DNA of 64,000 nt, taken from positions 1-64,000 of the forward strand of contig JAFXAZ010000005.1 of NCBI GenBank assembly GCA_017521985.1, written 5' to 3'. The translations under genes and the position numbers were made by a program. Positions 33,994 through 43,331 of the stretch are shown here, piece after piece; position 1 is the stretch's first letter; every line of letters begins with the position of its first letter. The notes under the pieces were generated by a model. That model ran no database searches and was not told the DNA's origin. It saw only the letters and a list, made by a program, of their open reading frames with translations. This DNA comes from Lachnospiraceae bacterium. GTDB taxonomy: Bacteria; Bacillota; Clostridia; Lachnospirales; Lachnospiraceae.

Positions 33994-34578
33994 ATGAAAA
34001 CGCAAACAAAGAAAAAGGATGACGGCACCATTTTCAATCCGGTTATGTTTTTGGTAATTCTGATTCTGACAGCACAGTTGCTTATGCTATTTGTGGAATA
34101 TAAGCGGGTTGCATGGGTGTCCGGGGCTGTGACCGATACCATGACGGATGCACTTTTGGGAGCCTGCATATTAAACGAAGAGGAACTATATCATTATGGC
34201 AAAACCGGTGAATTGGAAATTTTGTATCCCAAGGAAAAGTATGATCTGTTCCGGAGTCTGTTACGGGAAGAACTGGGGTTATCTGAAGATATGCAGGTAA
34301 CAGACAAAAGTACAGCTCTTTTAGCAGATAAAGTGACGATAAAGGATTTCAAAGTTTACAGTGTCAGGGAAAATGATATTACAATCTATGATTTTGACCA
34401 AACAGCAGGATACATATCTGTGCCTATGGAAAATAAGGCAGGAAGCTATGATGCTGGTAATGGAGAAGTCATTGAGAAGACAGCATTGCTGGCGGAAATC
34501 GAGTTTACCATTGAATTTATGGGATTTCCGGTAAAAGTAAATAAGTATCACATGGTTGATATGACAAATGGAGAATAG
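33994..34578 (+). CDS. TadE/TadG-like pseudopilin 2
   Basis: A 194-residue protein with an N-terminal membrane helix (FNPVMFLVILILTAQLLML) and an exported alpha/beta domain. It starts four bases after the previous stop and ends just before the CpaB-like gene. As with its neighbour, a minor pilin or tip role is inferred from plan and position rather than from a recognised family signature. Confidence 0.55.
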   Translation: MKTQTKKKDDGTIFNPVMFLVILILTAQLLMLFVEYKRVAWVSGAVTDTMTDALLGACILNEEELYHYGKTGELEILYPKEKYDLFRSLLREELGLSEDMQVTDKSTALLADKVTIKDFKVYSVRENDITIYDFDQTAGYISVPMENKAGSYDAGNGEVIEKTALLAEIEFTIEFMGFPVKVNKYHMVDMTNGE

Positions 34579-34581
34579 AGG

Positions 34582-35250
34582 ATGAAAACAAATAACGAAA
34601 ACGATAATCATAAGAAGAACAGGCAAGGGAAGGTATGGCCCGTAGTACTTTGCCTGCTATTGGCTGCCGGTGTATTTGCACTGCTGATGAATGTGGAAAC
34701 CAGAAAAATGGCTCAATATGAAAAGGGTAACGTGGTGGTTGCTATTGCAGATGTACCGGAGGCAAAAGAGATTACCGAGCAGAATTTGGCAGAACTGTTC
34801 GCAGTAGTGGAAAGACCGCTGACGGATATTCCTGATGCAGCATATTTACAACCAGAAGAACTGATCGGACAATATGCCCAGAGTGCCATTGATTCCGGCA
34901 GTATGATCACCAAAAGTATGGCAGGAGAATTGCGTAAGGATTTTGGGAATTCTGTGCTGCTTGGTGTGAATATGGAGGCACTGGATCAGAGTGTTGCCGG
35001 TACATTAAGAGCTGGTGATGTAATTGATATTTATACTGTCATGGTGGATGAAGAGAAAAATGTATTGGTAGAAAAGGCTCTCGGAGATGTAACGATTGAA
35101 AGAAGTTATACCAGTTCCGGTACTGCGATCTTAAAGGAAGATAATACTTCTATTGCCCAATATGTTACAATTCCGGTTCATCAGGATGCAGTAGGACTGT
35201 TTTATCAGTCTTTGGAGAATCGAAGGATTGAGATTGTAAAACATCCATAG
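34582..35250 (+). CDS. SAF-domain pilus assembly protein, CpaB/RcpC-like
   Basis: A 222-residue protein with an N-terminal membrane anchor (VVLCLLLAAGVFALLM) and a SAF domain: VVVAIADVPEAKEITEQNL, AQSAIDSGSMITKSM, then VLLGVNMEALDQSVAGTLRAGDVIDIY, the usual CpaB/RcpC signature. In Tad systems this protein sits outside the membrane and helps pilus exit or glycan binding. The gene follows the previous stop after three bases. Confidence 0.8.
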   Translation: MKTNNENDNHKKNRQGKVWPVVLCLLLAAGVFALLMNVETRKMAQYEKGNVVVAIADVPEAKEITEQNLAELFAVVERPLTDIPDAAYLQPEELIGQYAQSAIDSGSMITKSMAGELRKDFGNSVLLGVNMEALDQSVAGTLRAGDVIDIYTVMVDEEKNVLVEKALGDVTIERSYTSSGTAILKEDNTSIAQYVTIPVHQDAVGLFYQSLENRRIEIVKHP

Positions 35251-35266
35251 TAATACGGAGGACTGT

Positions 35267-36160
35267 ATGAGCAAAAAAATCAAAGAATATTTTAAAGGGA
35301 AAAATCCGTATCTTTTAGCATCTGCAGCAATTGTAATTGTGTCAGTATGCATCATAAGCATGATCCTGAAGGATGAGATATCTACCACGAAGGAAAATGA
35401 CATGGTATCCAGTACGAAGCAAAGTACGGAAGAGAGTATAGCAGATACAGAGAGTGTAAAGGAATCTTTAGAAGCAGAAAGCTCTGAGGCAACTGGAGAA
35501 TTACAGGAGTCTGAAACAATAGAAACCTCTGTGGAGGAAGATGAAGAGGCAACGAAAGTCGTGGAATCAGAACCGGTCAATATTGCGGAAACACAATCCA
35601 AACCGGACGAATCTGTGCCAAGTACCCCGGTGCCGGAAAAAAAGCCAGTACAGGAAATCGAATCCACACAGGAGAACAGGACAGAGCCAGAAGTGACTGT
35701 AACTCCGGAAGCGGATCCTGATCCGAAACCGGAACCTCCTGCTACACCGGAACCAGAGGTAGTTCCTTCAGAAGAACCTTCTGTACCAGAAGAGATACCG
35801 GTTCCACAACCCACTCCAGCTCCAGAGGTGACACCTGCCCCGGAGATAACACCTTCTCCGGAGGAAACACCGGTAATCCATGAACACAGTTGGATATTTG
35901 ATTCCTGGTATCAGGAGCCGACCTGCAGCAACGGCGGTTTGGTCAACGAAATATGTGCACACTGTGGTGAAACACAGGTTACTGGAGGAACACCTACTGG
36001 GAAACATTCTTATACTGTAGAATCTACGGGAGATTGCTGCAGTGAAGAAGTAGTTGTCTGTACGGAATGTAATCATAGGCAAGTTGGAGAAAAGAATCCA
36101 AATAATCACATAGATGTAGAGGACGGATTCTGTTATGGCTGTGGAAAGAAGACGGACTAA
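35267..36160 (+). CDS. Membrane-anchored Pro/Glu-rich protein with Cys/His-rich tail
   Basis: A 297-residue protein with one membrane segment (about 15-33), a Ser/Glu-rich stretch, then a Pro/Glu/Thr spacer (about 120-205, PTPAPEVTPAPEITPSPEE) typical of wall-spanning linkers. The C-terminal about 90 residues contain HEHSW, CAHCGE, CCSEEVVVCTECNH and CYGCGKK, which may bind metal or form disulphides outside. No sorting signal is seen. It precedes the giant secreted protein and may present or anchor it; that role is inference. Confidence 0.65.
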   Translation: MSKKIKEYFKGKNPYLLASAAIVIVSVCIISMILKDEISTTKENDMVSSTKQSTEESIADTESVKESLEAESSEATGELQESETIETSVEEDEEATKVVESEPVNIAETQSKPDESVPSTPVPEKKPVQEIESTQENRTEPEVTVTPEADPDPKPEPPATPEPEVVPSEEPSVPEEIPVPQPTPAPEVTPAPEITPSPEETPVIHEHSWIFDSWYQEPTCSNGGLVNEICAHCGETQVTGGTPTGKHSYTVESTGDCCSEEVVVCTECNHRQVGEKNPNNHIDVEDGFCYGCGKKTD

Positions 36161-36179
36161 TCTCCCGGAAAGGAGAATT

Positions 36180-39100
36180 ATGAAACGATTTTTATCAAAG
36201 TTTATTTTGGTGCTGGCGATGTGTTTTTTGCTGGCACCTATTACATCTTATGCCGCCCCGTCCACCGGTGAAATGGGACAGTTTCCAAATGTAACATTGA
36301 GTCCGGACGGGACAAAGAGAGCGTGGACGACGGATCTATGGGATAAGACGAATGAAATGCTGCCATTGGAATACACGATAGATATGAACGTACCGTCATC
36401 AATTGGTGTATTGGGAGTGGGCGAGCACTATTATGGTAAACAGGCAGTGGGAAGCGTTCCGGTAGGTAAATGGGTAGTCAAACATAGTCCGGGACAGTGT
36501 ATTCATGGACCGACCATTACGAAAGATACTTTTGCAGGATTCACTTATCGGAATGAACTCTGCCATTCTTTTTATAATAATGGATGGTTTGCGTATTGTG
36601 CAGACTGCGGGGAGTATATTGCTCATATGCTTATCTATGCAAGAGAATCGACGGTGAAACAGATAACATCTTTGCCGGCGTCCTCTACATATGTGTTTCT
36701 TTGCCCGCATTGTACCCATTTGGAGCAGGGGCATAGTTATCAGCATTATTGTAAGGCGATATCCAGTAACAGATACAGAGTGACATATAGACCCAATGCA
36801 CCAGCAGACAGCACGGTTGCTGGATATATGGCACCGACCATGCATATGTACGATAACAGTAGTACTTATAACGGAGAGCCGGCTTCGGCAATTGGTTATA
36901 CAGACACAACCCTTCGTTTGAGTAGTTACGCTTGTGAAGGGTATGTATTTACAGGTTGGAATACGAAAGCAGATGGCAGTGGACTGCAGCTTTCAGATGG
37001 TCAGGAAGTATTAAACCTGACAACGGAAGATAATGGAACAGTAAAACTGTATGCTCAATGGAAAAAGGCAGAAGGTTCACTCATACTCGATGCCAACGGA
37101 GGTACTTATAAGGGAAAATCAGTTTATACACAGAAGCAGAAGTATGGTACAAGCTATACTGTGGAGAATGGACAGATTGTTCCACCTGCAGGATATAAGG
37201 TTAGTTTCCAAACAAATGGCGGATCGGCAGTTAGTACCATCACATCCACAAAGAGTTTTACCCACTGGGAGATCCAACCAGGGTTTGAAGGATCTTTTAA
37301 AAACGATGTGTATCAGTTCCTGGGTGGCAATGGTAATCAGGACAGCCTGAAGGCACAATATATAAATAATGCATTTAAACTGCCAGACTGTACCGGTTCT
37401 AATGCATCCCTTGTAGGCTGGTATGATGATCCCGGTCTTGGTGATGATCATTTTGTGGGAAAGCCCGGAGATGAGATTATTGTTACTAAGGATACAACTT
37501 TGTACGCAAAATGGGCCACACTGACTTTGTGGGCCTATGATGATTATGATTCCCATGGCGGTACGGGTGCCGTCGATCTGAAATGGGAGCAAAAGGATGG
37601 AAAGGGAAAATACTACAGGCTGTATCAATCGGAAGATAAAACAAGCTGGAAGGAGATCTTTTCAGGAAATGATATCCAGAGTGGCACAAGCATTAGTAAG
37701 TCCTATGGAACAAGTAATCAGGGGACAACCTATACCATTCCTTATACCGGAAACTATACCCTGACTGCTTATGGTGCCAAAGGTGCAGACTATGACAGTA
37801 CTTATACAGGTGGAAAAGGCGGAAAAGTAACCGCAACTTACTGGCTGAATAAAGGAGATGTCATTACGGTTTATCCCGGCAAATCCGGAAGTGGATTAAA
37901 TGGTGGTAGCAATGGCAACGGAGCAAATGGAGGTTCATCAACTTCTGATCTTGGACGAGGTGGAGGAGCTGCCACACAGATTTATCTTACCAGGAATGGA
38001 TCAAAAACCCTGCTCATTACTGCAGGCGGTGGTGGTGGTGCCAATGCCAATAATCAAGGCGGCAAAGGTGGATCCGGAGGTGGCAATACTACTGGCACAG
38101 GTGCCAACGGTGTCGGTGCAGGTGGTGGAGGTTACGCAGGTGGTATCAGTGGTAAGTTTTCTTATCATAAGCATGGCAATGGCTGTGGTTATCATACCCA
38201 TACCGGCAACTCAACAAGTGGAGGAGGCTGTTATGGAAAGCCAACCACACAAAGCGTTCCCTGCGGAACTTTCTGGGAATACGAAACAGGGACTGTTTGT
38301 TGGGATGAAGTTTGTGTCAATGAATGTGGAGAAACTTATCCTGGGTCCGGATGTGCCTGGGTAGGAAGTGGTGCTCACAGTCCGGGTGGATACTATGAGT
38401 ATCATGATTACGAAACCTATTATGCTATTGAATGTGATAATTGTGGTGCCAGTGGAGATGTGGAAGGAGAAACACACTACAAAGGCGTAACTGTATATGT
38501 ACTTGATTGTGGTACAGCAGAAGGTTATCTTTGTGGAAAAGCGGAAGGTGATATTGAGTCTTGTGTTGCATCCCAAGGCGGTACAAACTATGCAGCAAAC
38601 AATTTTGGGTGTAAAAACGCAACATTGGCAGCTGGGGCAAATAATGGTGCCGGAAAAGTAACCATCAGCAGTGAGGATATTGGGTACCTGGATACGACAA
38701 AACTAAATGATGTTGTGGCAAAGGATAAAGCAGCGCCCGGAAAGATCCAAGATTACGCTGAAGCTATGAGTGGTGAAGATATCTGCCGTGTCACTGTAAC
38801 AAAACCGGATGATTTCGGAACGCTTTATTATCATAAGGTAGAAAGTTATGAATCAGGAACGGTAAAGAAGCTTGCTACATCCAATACAACGGAGAATACT
38901 TTAACCAGTGGAATTGCAGGATATCGTTATTTTGTGTCTAATGGTAAGTCCGGAACTGTTTCAGCAAGTCATAGTTGGACGACAAATAACTGGATAGATG
39001 TAACAATGACTACTTCTGTTAGATATTTGCATGTTGCTGCAGTGGATGTGGCCGGTAATATTGGTCCAACATTGCATATAAAAATCAAAGCAATAGAAGA

Positions 39101-40307
39101 TGCTCCGGATATCGAGCCGGATCCTGAATATATGGATGATGTTCCACTTAAAACGGAACAGATTGTAATGCAAGATACCGAATTTATTCATCAAACAGGA
39201 AGTGGAAAATATTATGTGAAAGCAGATGGAGTGACGGAGCATACACTGAATATTGCAGGTTATACAGATGGTAAAGCATCAAACTTTTATCAGATTGACT
39301 GGCTGCAAATGGTTTCAATGTCAGGTACATCTCAAGAATGGTTCCAGACAAGGATACCAAAGGTAAATACTGACGCCGGAGATGCAGCGTTTGCTAATGA
39401 AGAGCTGCAGACTAATGCTTCCGGAGAACAGTTACAGTATTTGGAACCCACATCTGCTGTGGCGGAACGTACCAGTTTAGCTCAAAAGGTAAGTTTGGAG
39501 CAAAGATTTAGCATAGCTCCTGAAAATGATGGAAAGCAAATTGTAGTATATCCACGTGCCATGGCGGAATATCGTGATAAGGAATACTGGTCTGATCTAA
39601 ATGAAGACAGGACACATAGTATTACGCTGATACCGGATGGGAAAGCACCGGTAATTACCGGGGTAGACGCTTTAGAGAATGCCGGCAATATTGATATGAC
39701 AGAGGCAAGCAAAGACTTTGCAATCACAGCCACGGATGATGGCAGTGGAGTAAGAAAGCTTGTTATCACGATCACGAATCTGGATAACCAGATGCAGCGA
39801 ACCTATTCATCTGATACCGGCGATCTGCTTATTACGATGGCGAAAGACGATTATCTATTCCTGGGTGATTTTGTGGTTTCTGCAGAAGCTTCTGATAATG
39901 TTGGAAATGTGAATCTAAAAGAGAGTGAAAGTCTGGCATTTACGTTGGATGCAGAATTGAAAAAGTCAAGGGAACCATATTCAGATGAGTTTAAGTCCGG
40001 TGACGGTGTGATTCTTACGATTACTACCGGTGGTTATGCTGATAAAGTGATTATCCGTTTTCCGGATGAACTTACGGCACTAAATTCGGACTTGGATAAG
40101 GAGTACATCTATGAATTCCCGCCGGCAATGAAGACAGAGGTTTATGAGTTTAATATTCCATTATCTACACCAAGCGGTAATTATGTCGTGGAAGTAGAGG
40201 CGTGGAAGAACGGTCGTAAATTAACGGAAGAGTTGCAGCTTCCAGTGCGGACTAACGGAAGTATTACGGACGAATTACGTACAAGGATAAGAGACAATGG
40301 TGTTTAA
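36180..40307 (+). CDS. Giant secreted adhesin-like protein with InlB-type repeats and glycine-rich domain
   Basis: A 1,375-residue protein; start 36180 follows AAAGGAGA. It has a signal peptide (1-26), two InlB/Listeria-Bacteroides-type beta-grasp repeats (about 200-296 ending VKLYAQW; 336-445 ending TLYAKW), a glycine-rich domain from about 513, a Cys/His-rich segment at about 659-800, the glycine-rich closing motif ANNGAGKVTI near 820, and immunoglobulin-like modules to the end. No LPxTG or membrane anchor follows. Such repeats occur in surface adhesins. Position inside the pilus locus suggests a tip or pilus-associated adhesin. Confidence 0.8.
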   Translation: MKRFLSKFILVLAMCFLLAPITSYAAPSTGEMGQFPNVTLSPDGTKRAWTTDLWDKTNEMLPLEYTIDMNVPSSIGVLGVGEHYYGKQAVGSVPVGKWVVKHSPGQCIHGPTITKDTFAGFTYRNELCHSFYNNGWFAYCADCGEYIAHMLIYARESTVKQITSLPASSTYVFLCPHCTHLEQGHSYQHYCKAISSNRYRVTYRPNAPADSTVAGYMAPTMHMYDNSSTYNGEPASAIGYTDTTLRLSSYACEGYVFTGWNTKADGSGLQLSDGQEVLNLTTEDNGTVKLYAQWKKAEGSLILDANGGTYKGKSVYTQKQKYGTSYTVENGQIVPPAGYKVSFQTNGGSAVSTITSTKSFTHWEIQPGFEGSFKNDVYQFLGGNGNQDSLKAQYINNAFKLPDCTGSNASLVGWYDDPGLGDDHFVGKPGDEIIVTKDTTLYAKWATLTLWAYDDYDSHGGTGAVDLKWEQKDGKGKYYRLYQSEDKTSWKEIFSGNDIQSGTSISKSYGTSNQGTTYTIPYTGNYTLTAYGAKGADYDSTYTGGKGGKVTATYWLNKGDVITVYPGKSGSGLNGGSNGNGANGGSSTSDLGRGGGAATQIYLTRNGSKTLLITAGGGGGANANNQGGKGGSGGGNTTGTGANGVGAGGGGYAGGISGKFSYHKHGNGCGYHTHTGNSTSGGGCYGKPTTQSVPCGTFWEYETGTVCWDEVCVNECGETYPGSGCAWVGSGAHSPGGYYEYHDYETYYAIECDNCGASGDVEGETHYKGVTVYVLDCGTAEGYLCGKAEGDIESCVASQGGTNYAANNFGCKNATLAAGANNGAGKVTISSEDIGYLDTTKLNDVVAKDKAAPGKIQDYAEAMSGEDICRVTVTKPDDFGTLYYHKVESYESGTVKKLATSNTTENTLTSGIAGYRYFVSNGKSGTVSASHSWTTNNWIDVTMTTSVRYLHVAAVDVAGNIGPTLHIKIKAIEDAPDIEPDPEYMDDVPLKTEQIVMQDTEFIHQTGSGKYYVKADGVTEHTLNIAGYTDGKASNFYQIDWLQMVSMSGTSQEWFQTRIPKVNTDAGDAAFANEELQTNASGEQLQYLEPTSAVAERTSLAQKVSLEQRFSIAPENDGKQIVVYPRAMAEYRDKEYWSDLNEDRTHSITLIPDGKAPVITGVDALENAGNIDMTEASKDFAITATDDGSGVRKLVITITNLDNQMQRTYSSDTGDLLITMAKDDYLFLGDFVVSAEASDNVGNVNLKESESLAFTLDAELKKSREPYSDEFKSGDGVILTITTGGYADKVIIRFPDELTALNSDLDKEYIYEFPPAMKTEVYEFNIPLSTPSGNYVVEVEAWKNGRKLTEELQLPVRTNGSITDELRTRIRDNGV

Positions 40308-40782
40308 TATAAGAAGTATTTTATTGCTCTTCATTGTTGTTACTATGACCATATATCTCATATTAACAACCGATGAGGATTCCAGAAGCTTTGAAGTAAC
40401 AAGAAATAAGCATCTGATCGGTTTTCTGCCGGCAGCGTTAAGCGTTCTAATGTATGTAAAAGATAGATCCCTGTTTGATATAGGTATGATTGTGTTGTTC
40501 GTACTGTTGTGCCTGTTTATTGGTATAAAAGGAATCTATGGTATGGCAGACGGATTTGTGTTTGCCAATCTGTCGTTGTTGTTTGGAGGTGTAGGAGGAA
40601 CAGCCGGAATCGGTCTGGTTATTTTGATCATGATCCTGGCATGTTTTTCTGGAATGACAGAAATGCTGCTTAGAAAAATGGTATCACTGGCAGCCTTCAG
40701 GCAAAACAGGCACATTGCTTTTGTACCACATATACTGGCTGGGTACATAGCTGTTATGATAGCTTTATTTATCTGGTTCTGA
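40297..40782 (+). CDS. Divergent prepilin peptidase, A24 (CpaA/TadV)-like
   Basis: A 161-residue protein with about five membrane segments that overlaps the adhesin gene by 11 bases. Two candidate catalytic Asp sites fit the A24 layout: TTDEDSRSFEVTRNKHLIGF after the first helix and KGIYGMADGFVFANL after the third. The canonical second motif is GxGD; here it reads GMAD, so activity is likely but not certain. It would process the Flp-type pilins. No other peptidase gene is in the locus. Confidence 0.6.
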   Translation: MVFNIRSILLLFIVVTMTIYLILTTDEDSRSFEVTRNKHLIGFLPAALSVLMYVKDRSLFDIGMIVLFVLLCLFIGIKGIYGMADGFVFANLSLLFGGVGGTAGIGLVILIMILACFSGMTEMLLRKMVSLAAFRQNRHIAFVPHILAGYIAVMIALFIWF

Positions 40783-40807
40783 CTAAAAACGATTATACAG
40801 TAGCGTA

Positions 40808-40842
40808 GGGAGAGGTTGGTCAATGGCTGATCTCTCTTTATC
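40808..40842 (+). terminator. Probable terminator after pilus locus
   Basis: GGGAGAGGTTGG can pair, with wobbles, with GGCTGATCTCTCT around a short loop, followed by TTATCTT. It lies 26 bases after the peptidase stop. Confidence 0.45.
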
Positions 40843-40897
40843 TTGTACTATAAATTGGACTGATTACATTTTGACACAGATTTCCAAGCCAAATGTC

Positions 40898-40945
40898 TTT
40901 ACAACTCACATAAATTTTGTTATTATTAAATCGAACAAGTGTTCT
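40898..40945 (+). promoter_or_regulatory. SOS promoter with LexA box
   Basis: TTTACA (40898-40903) and TATTAT (40921-40926) are spaced 17 bases. Just downstream lies CGAACAAGTGTTCT (40932-40945), matching 13 of 14 positions of the Gram-positive LexA consensus CGAACRNRYGTTYC. The GGAGGTGAG site and ATG 40963 follow. LexA binding over the start site would repress the three-gene operon until DNA damage. Confidence 0.85.
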
Positions 40946-40962
40946 TCTGGAGGTGAGTGGTA

Positions 40963-41271
40963 ATGGAAGGAAATCAAGGAACACTGAAGATGGGAGAGAT
41001 TATACCAGTTGATATACCGGTTGAAATGATGGTATATGTGGATACAGATGGTGAAATGACACCAAGACATTTGAGATACGAAAGTGAAGGTGGAAAGAAA
41101 ACAACGATTTCCTTTGCACGAGAGGATACCATAGCCAGAGGCGACTCCAATTACGTAGGGATTAAAGAGAAGCAATATATCTGTTCCACTGTGGTAGACG
41201 GAATCAGGACTACGCTGGAGATCCGTTTTCGTGTGGCGGATCAGAAGTGGCGGATACACCGCTTTTTGTAA
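40963..41271 (+). CDS. Small SOS-operon protein of unknown function
   Basis: A 102-residue soluble, beta-rich protein (IIPVDIPVEMMVYVDTDGEM, YICSTVVDGIRTTLEIRFRV) starting after GGAGGTGAG. It is the first gene behind the LexA box and ends one base before the polymerase start, so it is probably co-translated with it. I do not recognise a named family. A role as polymerase partner, comparable to small proteins next to other Y-family genes, is inferred only from position. Confidence 0.65.
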   Translation: MEGNQGTLKMGEIIPVDIPVEMMVYVDTDGEMTPRHLRYESEGGKKTTISFAREDTIARGDSNYVGIKEKQYICSTVVDGIRTTLEIRFRVADQKWRIHRFL

Positions 41272-41272
41272 T

Positions 41273-42562
41273 ATGGATAGGTTTATTTTTCATGTAGATG
41301 CAAATTCTGCTTTTTTGAGCTGGTCGGCAGCATACCGGGTGCATGTACTTGGCGAAAAAATTGATTTACGTGATCTTCCCAGTATTGTTGGTGGTGATCA
41401 GGAAAAGCGGCATGGGATCGTACTTGCAAAATCCGTACCTGCCAAGAAATATGGGATTCAGACCGGAGAAGCGGTTTTGACTGCCAGGCAGAAATGCCCG
41501 GAGCTTGTAATTGTACCGCCGGATTACGGACTGTATGTGAATGCGTCAAGGGCTTTTATGGAGATCCTTCGAAAATACAGCGACAATGTGATCCAATACT
41601 CCATTGATGAGGCATGGGCCGTGTTTGATGGGTATGAGAACATTTATGGCAAGGGAAGAGAAGTAGAGCTGGCATTAAAAATCAAAAAGGAAATATATAA
41701 GGAACTGGGATTTACTGTGAATATTGGCATCTCCAATAATTTCCTTCTATCAAAAATGGCAGGGGATCTGTCAAAACCGGATAAAGTGCATACACTATTT
41801 CCGGAAGAGATAGAAAAGAAAATGTGGCCGCTTCCGGTATCAGACCTTTTTTTTGTAGGTAGGGCAACCACCAAGAAACTATTAAACCTGGGCATTAAGA
41901 CTATCGGTGAGCTGGCTCATGCTGATGAAGAAATGATAAGAGCCCATTTAAAGACCATGGGAACCGTGGTGCAGAACTATGCAAGAGGTGGGGACTTAGA
42001 GCCTTATATGTATACCCATGTGGCAAATAAGGGATATGGAAACAGCATGACAGCTCCACAGGATGTTACTACGTATGAGTATGCAGACCATCTGTTGCTT
42101 TCCTTGTGTGAAACCGTAGGCGTGAGACTTAGGACAGATGATGTAAAGATTAGTGTAGTGTCCGTGCATATCACTACCTATGAATTTCAGTATTTTAATA
42201 AGCAGACGCAGTTATTGTCCCCGACAGATGTAACAGAGGAGATACACCATGCAGCTTGTAAGGTATTCCGGTTATTATGGGATGGAAAGACCCCAATCAG
42301 ACAGATCGGGGTGCATACATCTAAAGTACAGACGGATGTGGGACGGCAATATAACTTGTTTGATCTGGATAAGTATGACAGATTATCTGTACTAAACAGA
42401 ACCATTGATGATATTCGGGGACGTTTCGGAGAAGAATCCGTATTCCGGGCAAGCTTTTTGGGCAGCAATGTAGAGCACATGAGCGGAGGCCTGGATAAAG
42501 AACGCCGGTCCGGAGTGACTGTCGGTATTGATGTAGAGAAAGAAAAAGTAAGGGCTATGTGA
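41273..42562 (+). CDS. Y-family translesion DNA polymerase (DinB/UvrX-like)
   Basis: A 429-residue protein with family motifs FHVDANSAFLSW (first metal-binding Asp and nucleotide pocket), YSIDEAWAVF (catalytic Asp-Glu) and NIGISNNFLLSKMA, then helix-hairpin-helix and little-finger domains to the end. It copies past damaged bases with low fidelity. The start at 41273 is the first ATG that begins at the conserved N-terminus. LexA control upstream and the SRAP gene downstream fit an SOS role. Confidence 0.92.
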   Translation: MDRFIFHVDANSAFLSWSAAYRVHVLGEKIDLRDLPSIVGGDQEKRHGIVLAKSVPAKKYGIQTGEAVLTARQKCPELVIVPPDYGLYVNASRAFMEILRKYSDNVIQYSIDEAWAVFDGYENIYGKGREVELALKIKKEIYKELGFTVNIGISNNFLLSKMAGDLSKPDKVHTLFPEEIEKKMWPLPVSDLFFVGRATTKKLLNLGIKTIGELAHADEEMIRAHLKTMGTVVQNYARGGDLEPYMYTHVANKGYGNSMTAPQDVTTYEYADHLLLSLCETVGVRLRTDDVKISVVSVHITTYEFQYFNKQTQLLSPTDVTEEIHHAACKVFRLLWDGKTPIRQIGVHTSKVQTDVGRQYNLFDLDKYDRLSVLNRTIDDIRGRFGEESVFRASFLGSNVEHMSGGLDKERRSGVTVGIDVEKEKVRAM

Positions 42563-42577
42563 CAGGAGGTTTTTAAT

Positions 42578-43174
42578 ATGTGCGGTCGCTTTTATATAGA
42601 CGACGATACAGCAAGAGAAATTGAGAAGACAATCCGCAAAGTAGATGAAAAGCTTAGACTGGAGCGAGGCATCATAGATATTCATCCAACTGAGTATGCA
42701 CCGGTAATATCTTGCCAACAAGGCAGCATAATTGCGGCGGATAAGAAATGGGGATTTCCGGGTTTTGATTCCGGGAAGGTAATCTTTAATGCCAGGGCAG
42801 AATCTGTTCTGGAAAAAAAGATGTTCCGGGAGAGCGTGTTGCAGCGACGTCTTGTGATACCGGCTGCAGGATTCTATGAGTGGAATCGAAAAAAAGAAAA
42901 GGTAACCTTTACATCTGCAATAAAAGAGCAGCCGATTTTGTACATGGCTGGATTTTATGATAAATATGGAAATGAGGACCGTTTTGTGATCCTGACCACG
43001 GGAGCCAATGGTTCTATGGCAGATGTACATGAACGGATGCCGCTTCTGTTAAAGCATCAGGCGCTGGAGGAATGGCTGAGAGATGACAGAAGATTGGAAG
43101 AATTTCTCCATGGCGAGCCGCATGGACTCAAAAGGGAAATGGAGTATGAGCAACAGACGTTATTCCTTTCGTAG
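42578..43174 (+). CDS. SRAP family abasic-site cross-linking protein (YedK/HMCES-like)
   Basis: A 198-residue protein with catalytic Cys2 in MCGRFY, the Asn in FNARAES, PAAGFYEW with its conserved Glu, and the His in HERMPLLL. SRAP proteins form a covalent link with abasic sites in single-stranded DNA and shield them. The family was once called SOS-response-associated peptidase, which fits this operon. An AGGAGG site precedes the start. A terminator follows. Confidence 0.93.
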   Translation: MCGRFYIDDDTAREIEKTIRKVDEKLRLERGIIDIHPTEYAPVISCQQGSIIAADKKWGFPGFDSGKVIFNARAESVLEKKMFRESVLQRRLVIPAAGFYEWNRKKEKVTFTSAIKEQPILYMAGFYDKYGNEDRFVILTTGANGSMADVHERMPLLLKHQALEEWLRDDRRLEEFLHGEPHGLKREMEYEQQTLFLS

Positions 43175-43200
43175 TAGGAATTCATAGGAAGTTGTGATAT

Positions 43201-43233
43201 AGGAGGCTATCTATTATGATGGCTTCTTTTTTA
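43201..43233 (+). terminator. Rho-independent terminator of SOS operon
   Basis: AGGAGGCTATC (43201-43211) pairs over eleven positions, three of them wobbles, with GATGGCTTCTT, followed by TTTTT. Confidence 0.7.
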
Positions 43234-43331
43234 TTGGAACTATAGGTAATATCATTGTGAACTGTAGTGGGTTGTTTGGAAGTTTAAAGAAGTGTAGAAT
43301 TTGATTATCAATAATTTTGGAGGTAATCAAA

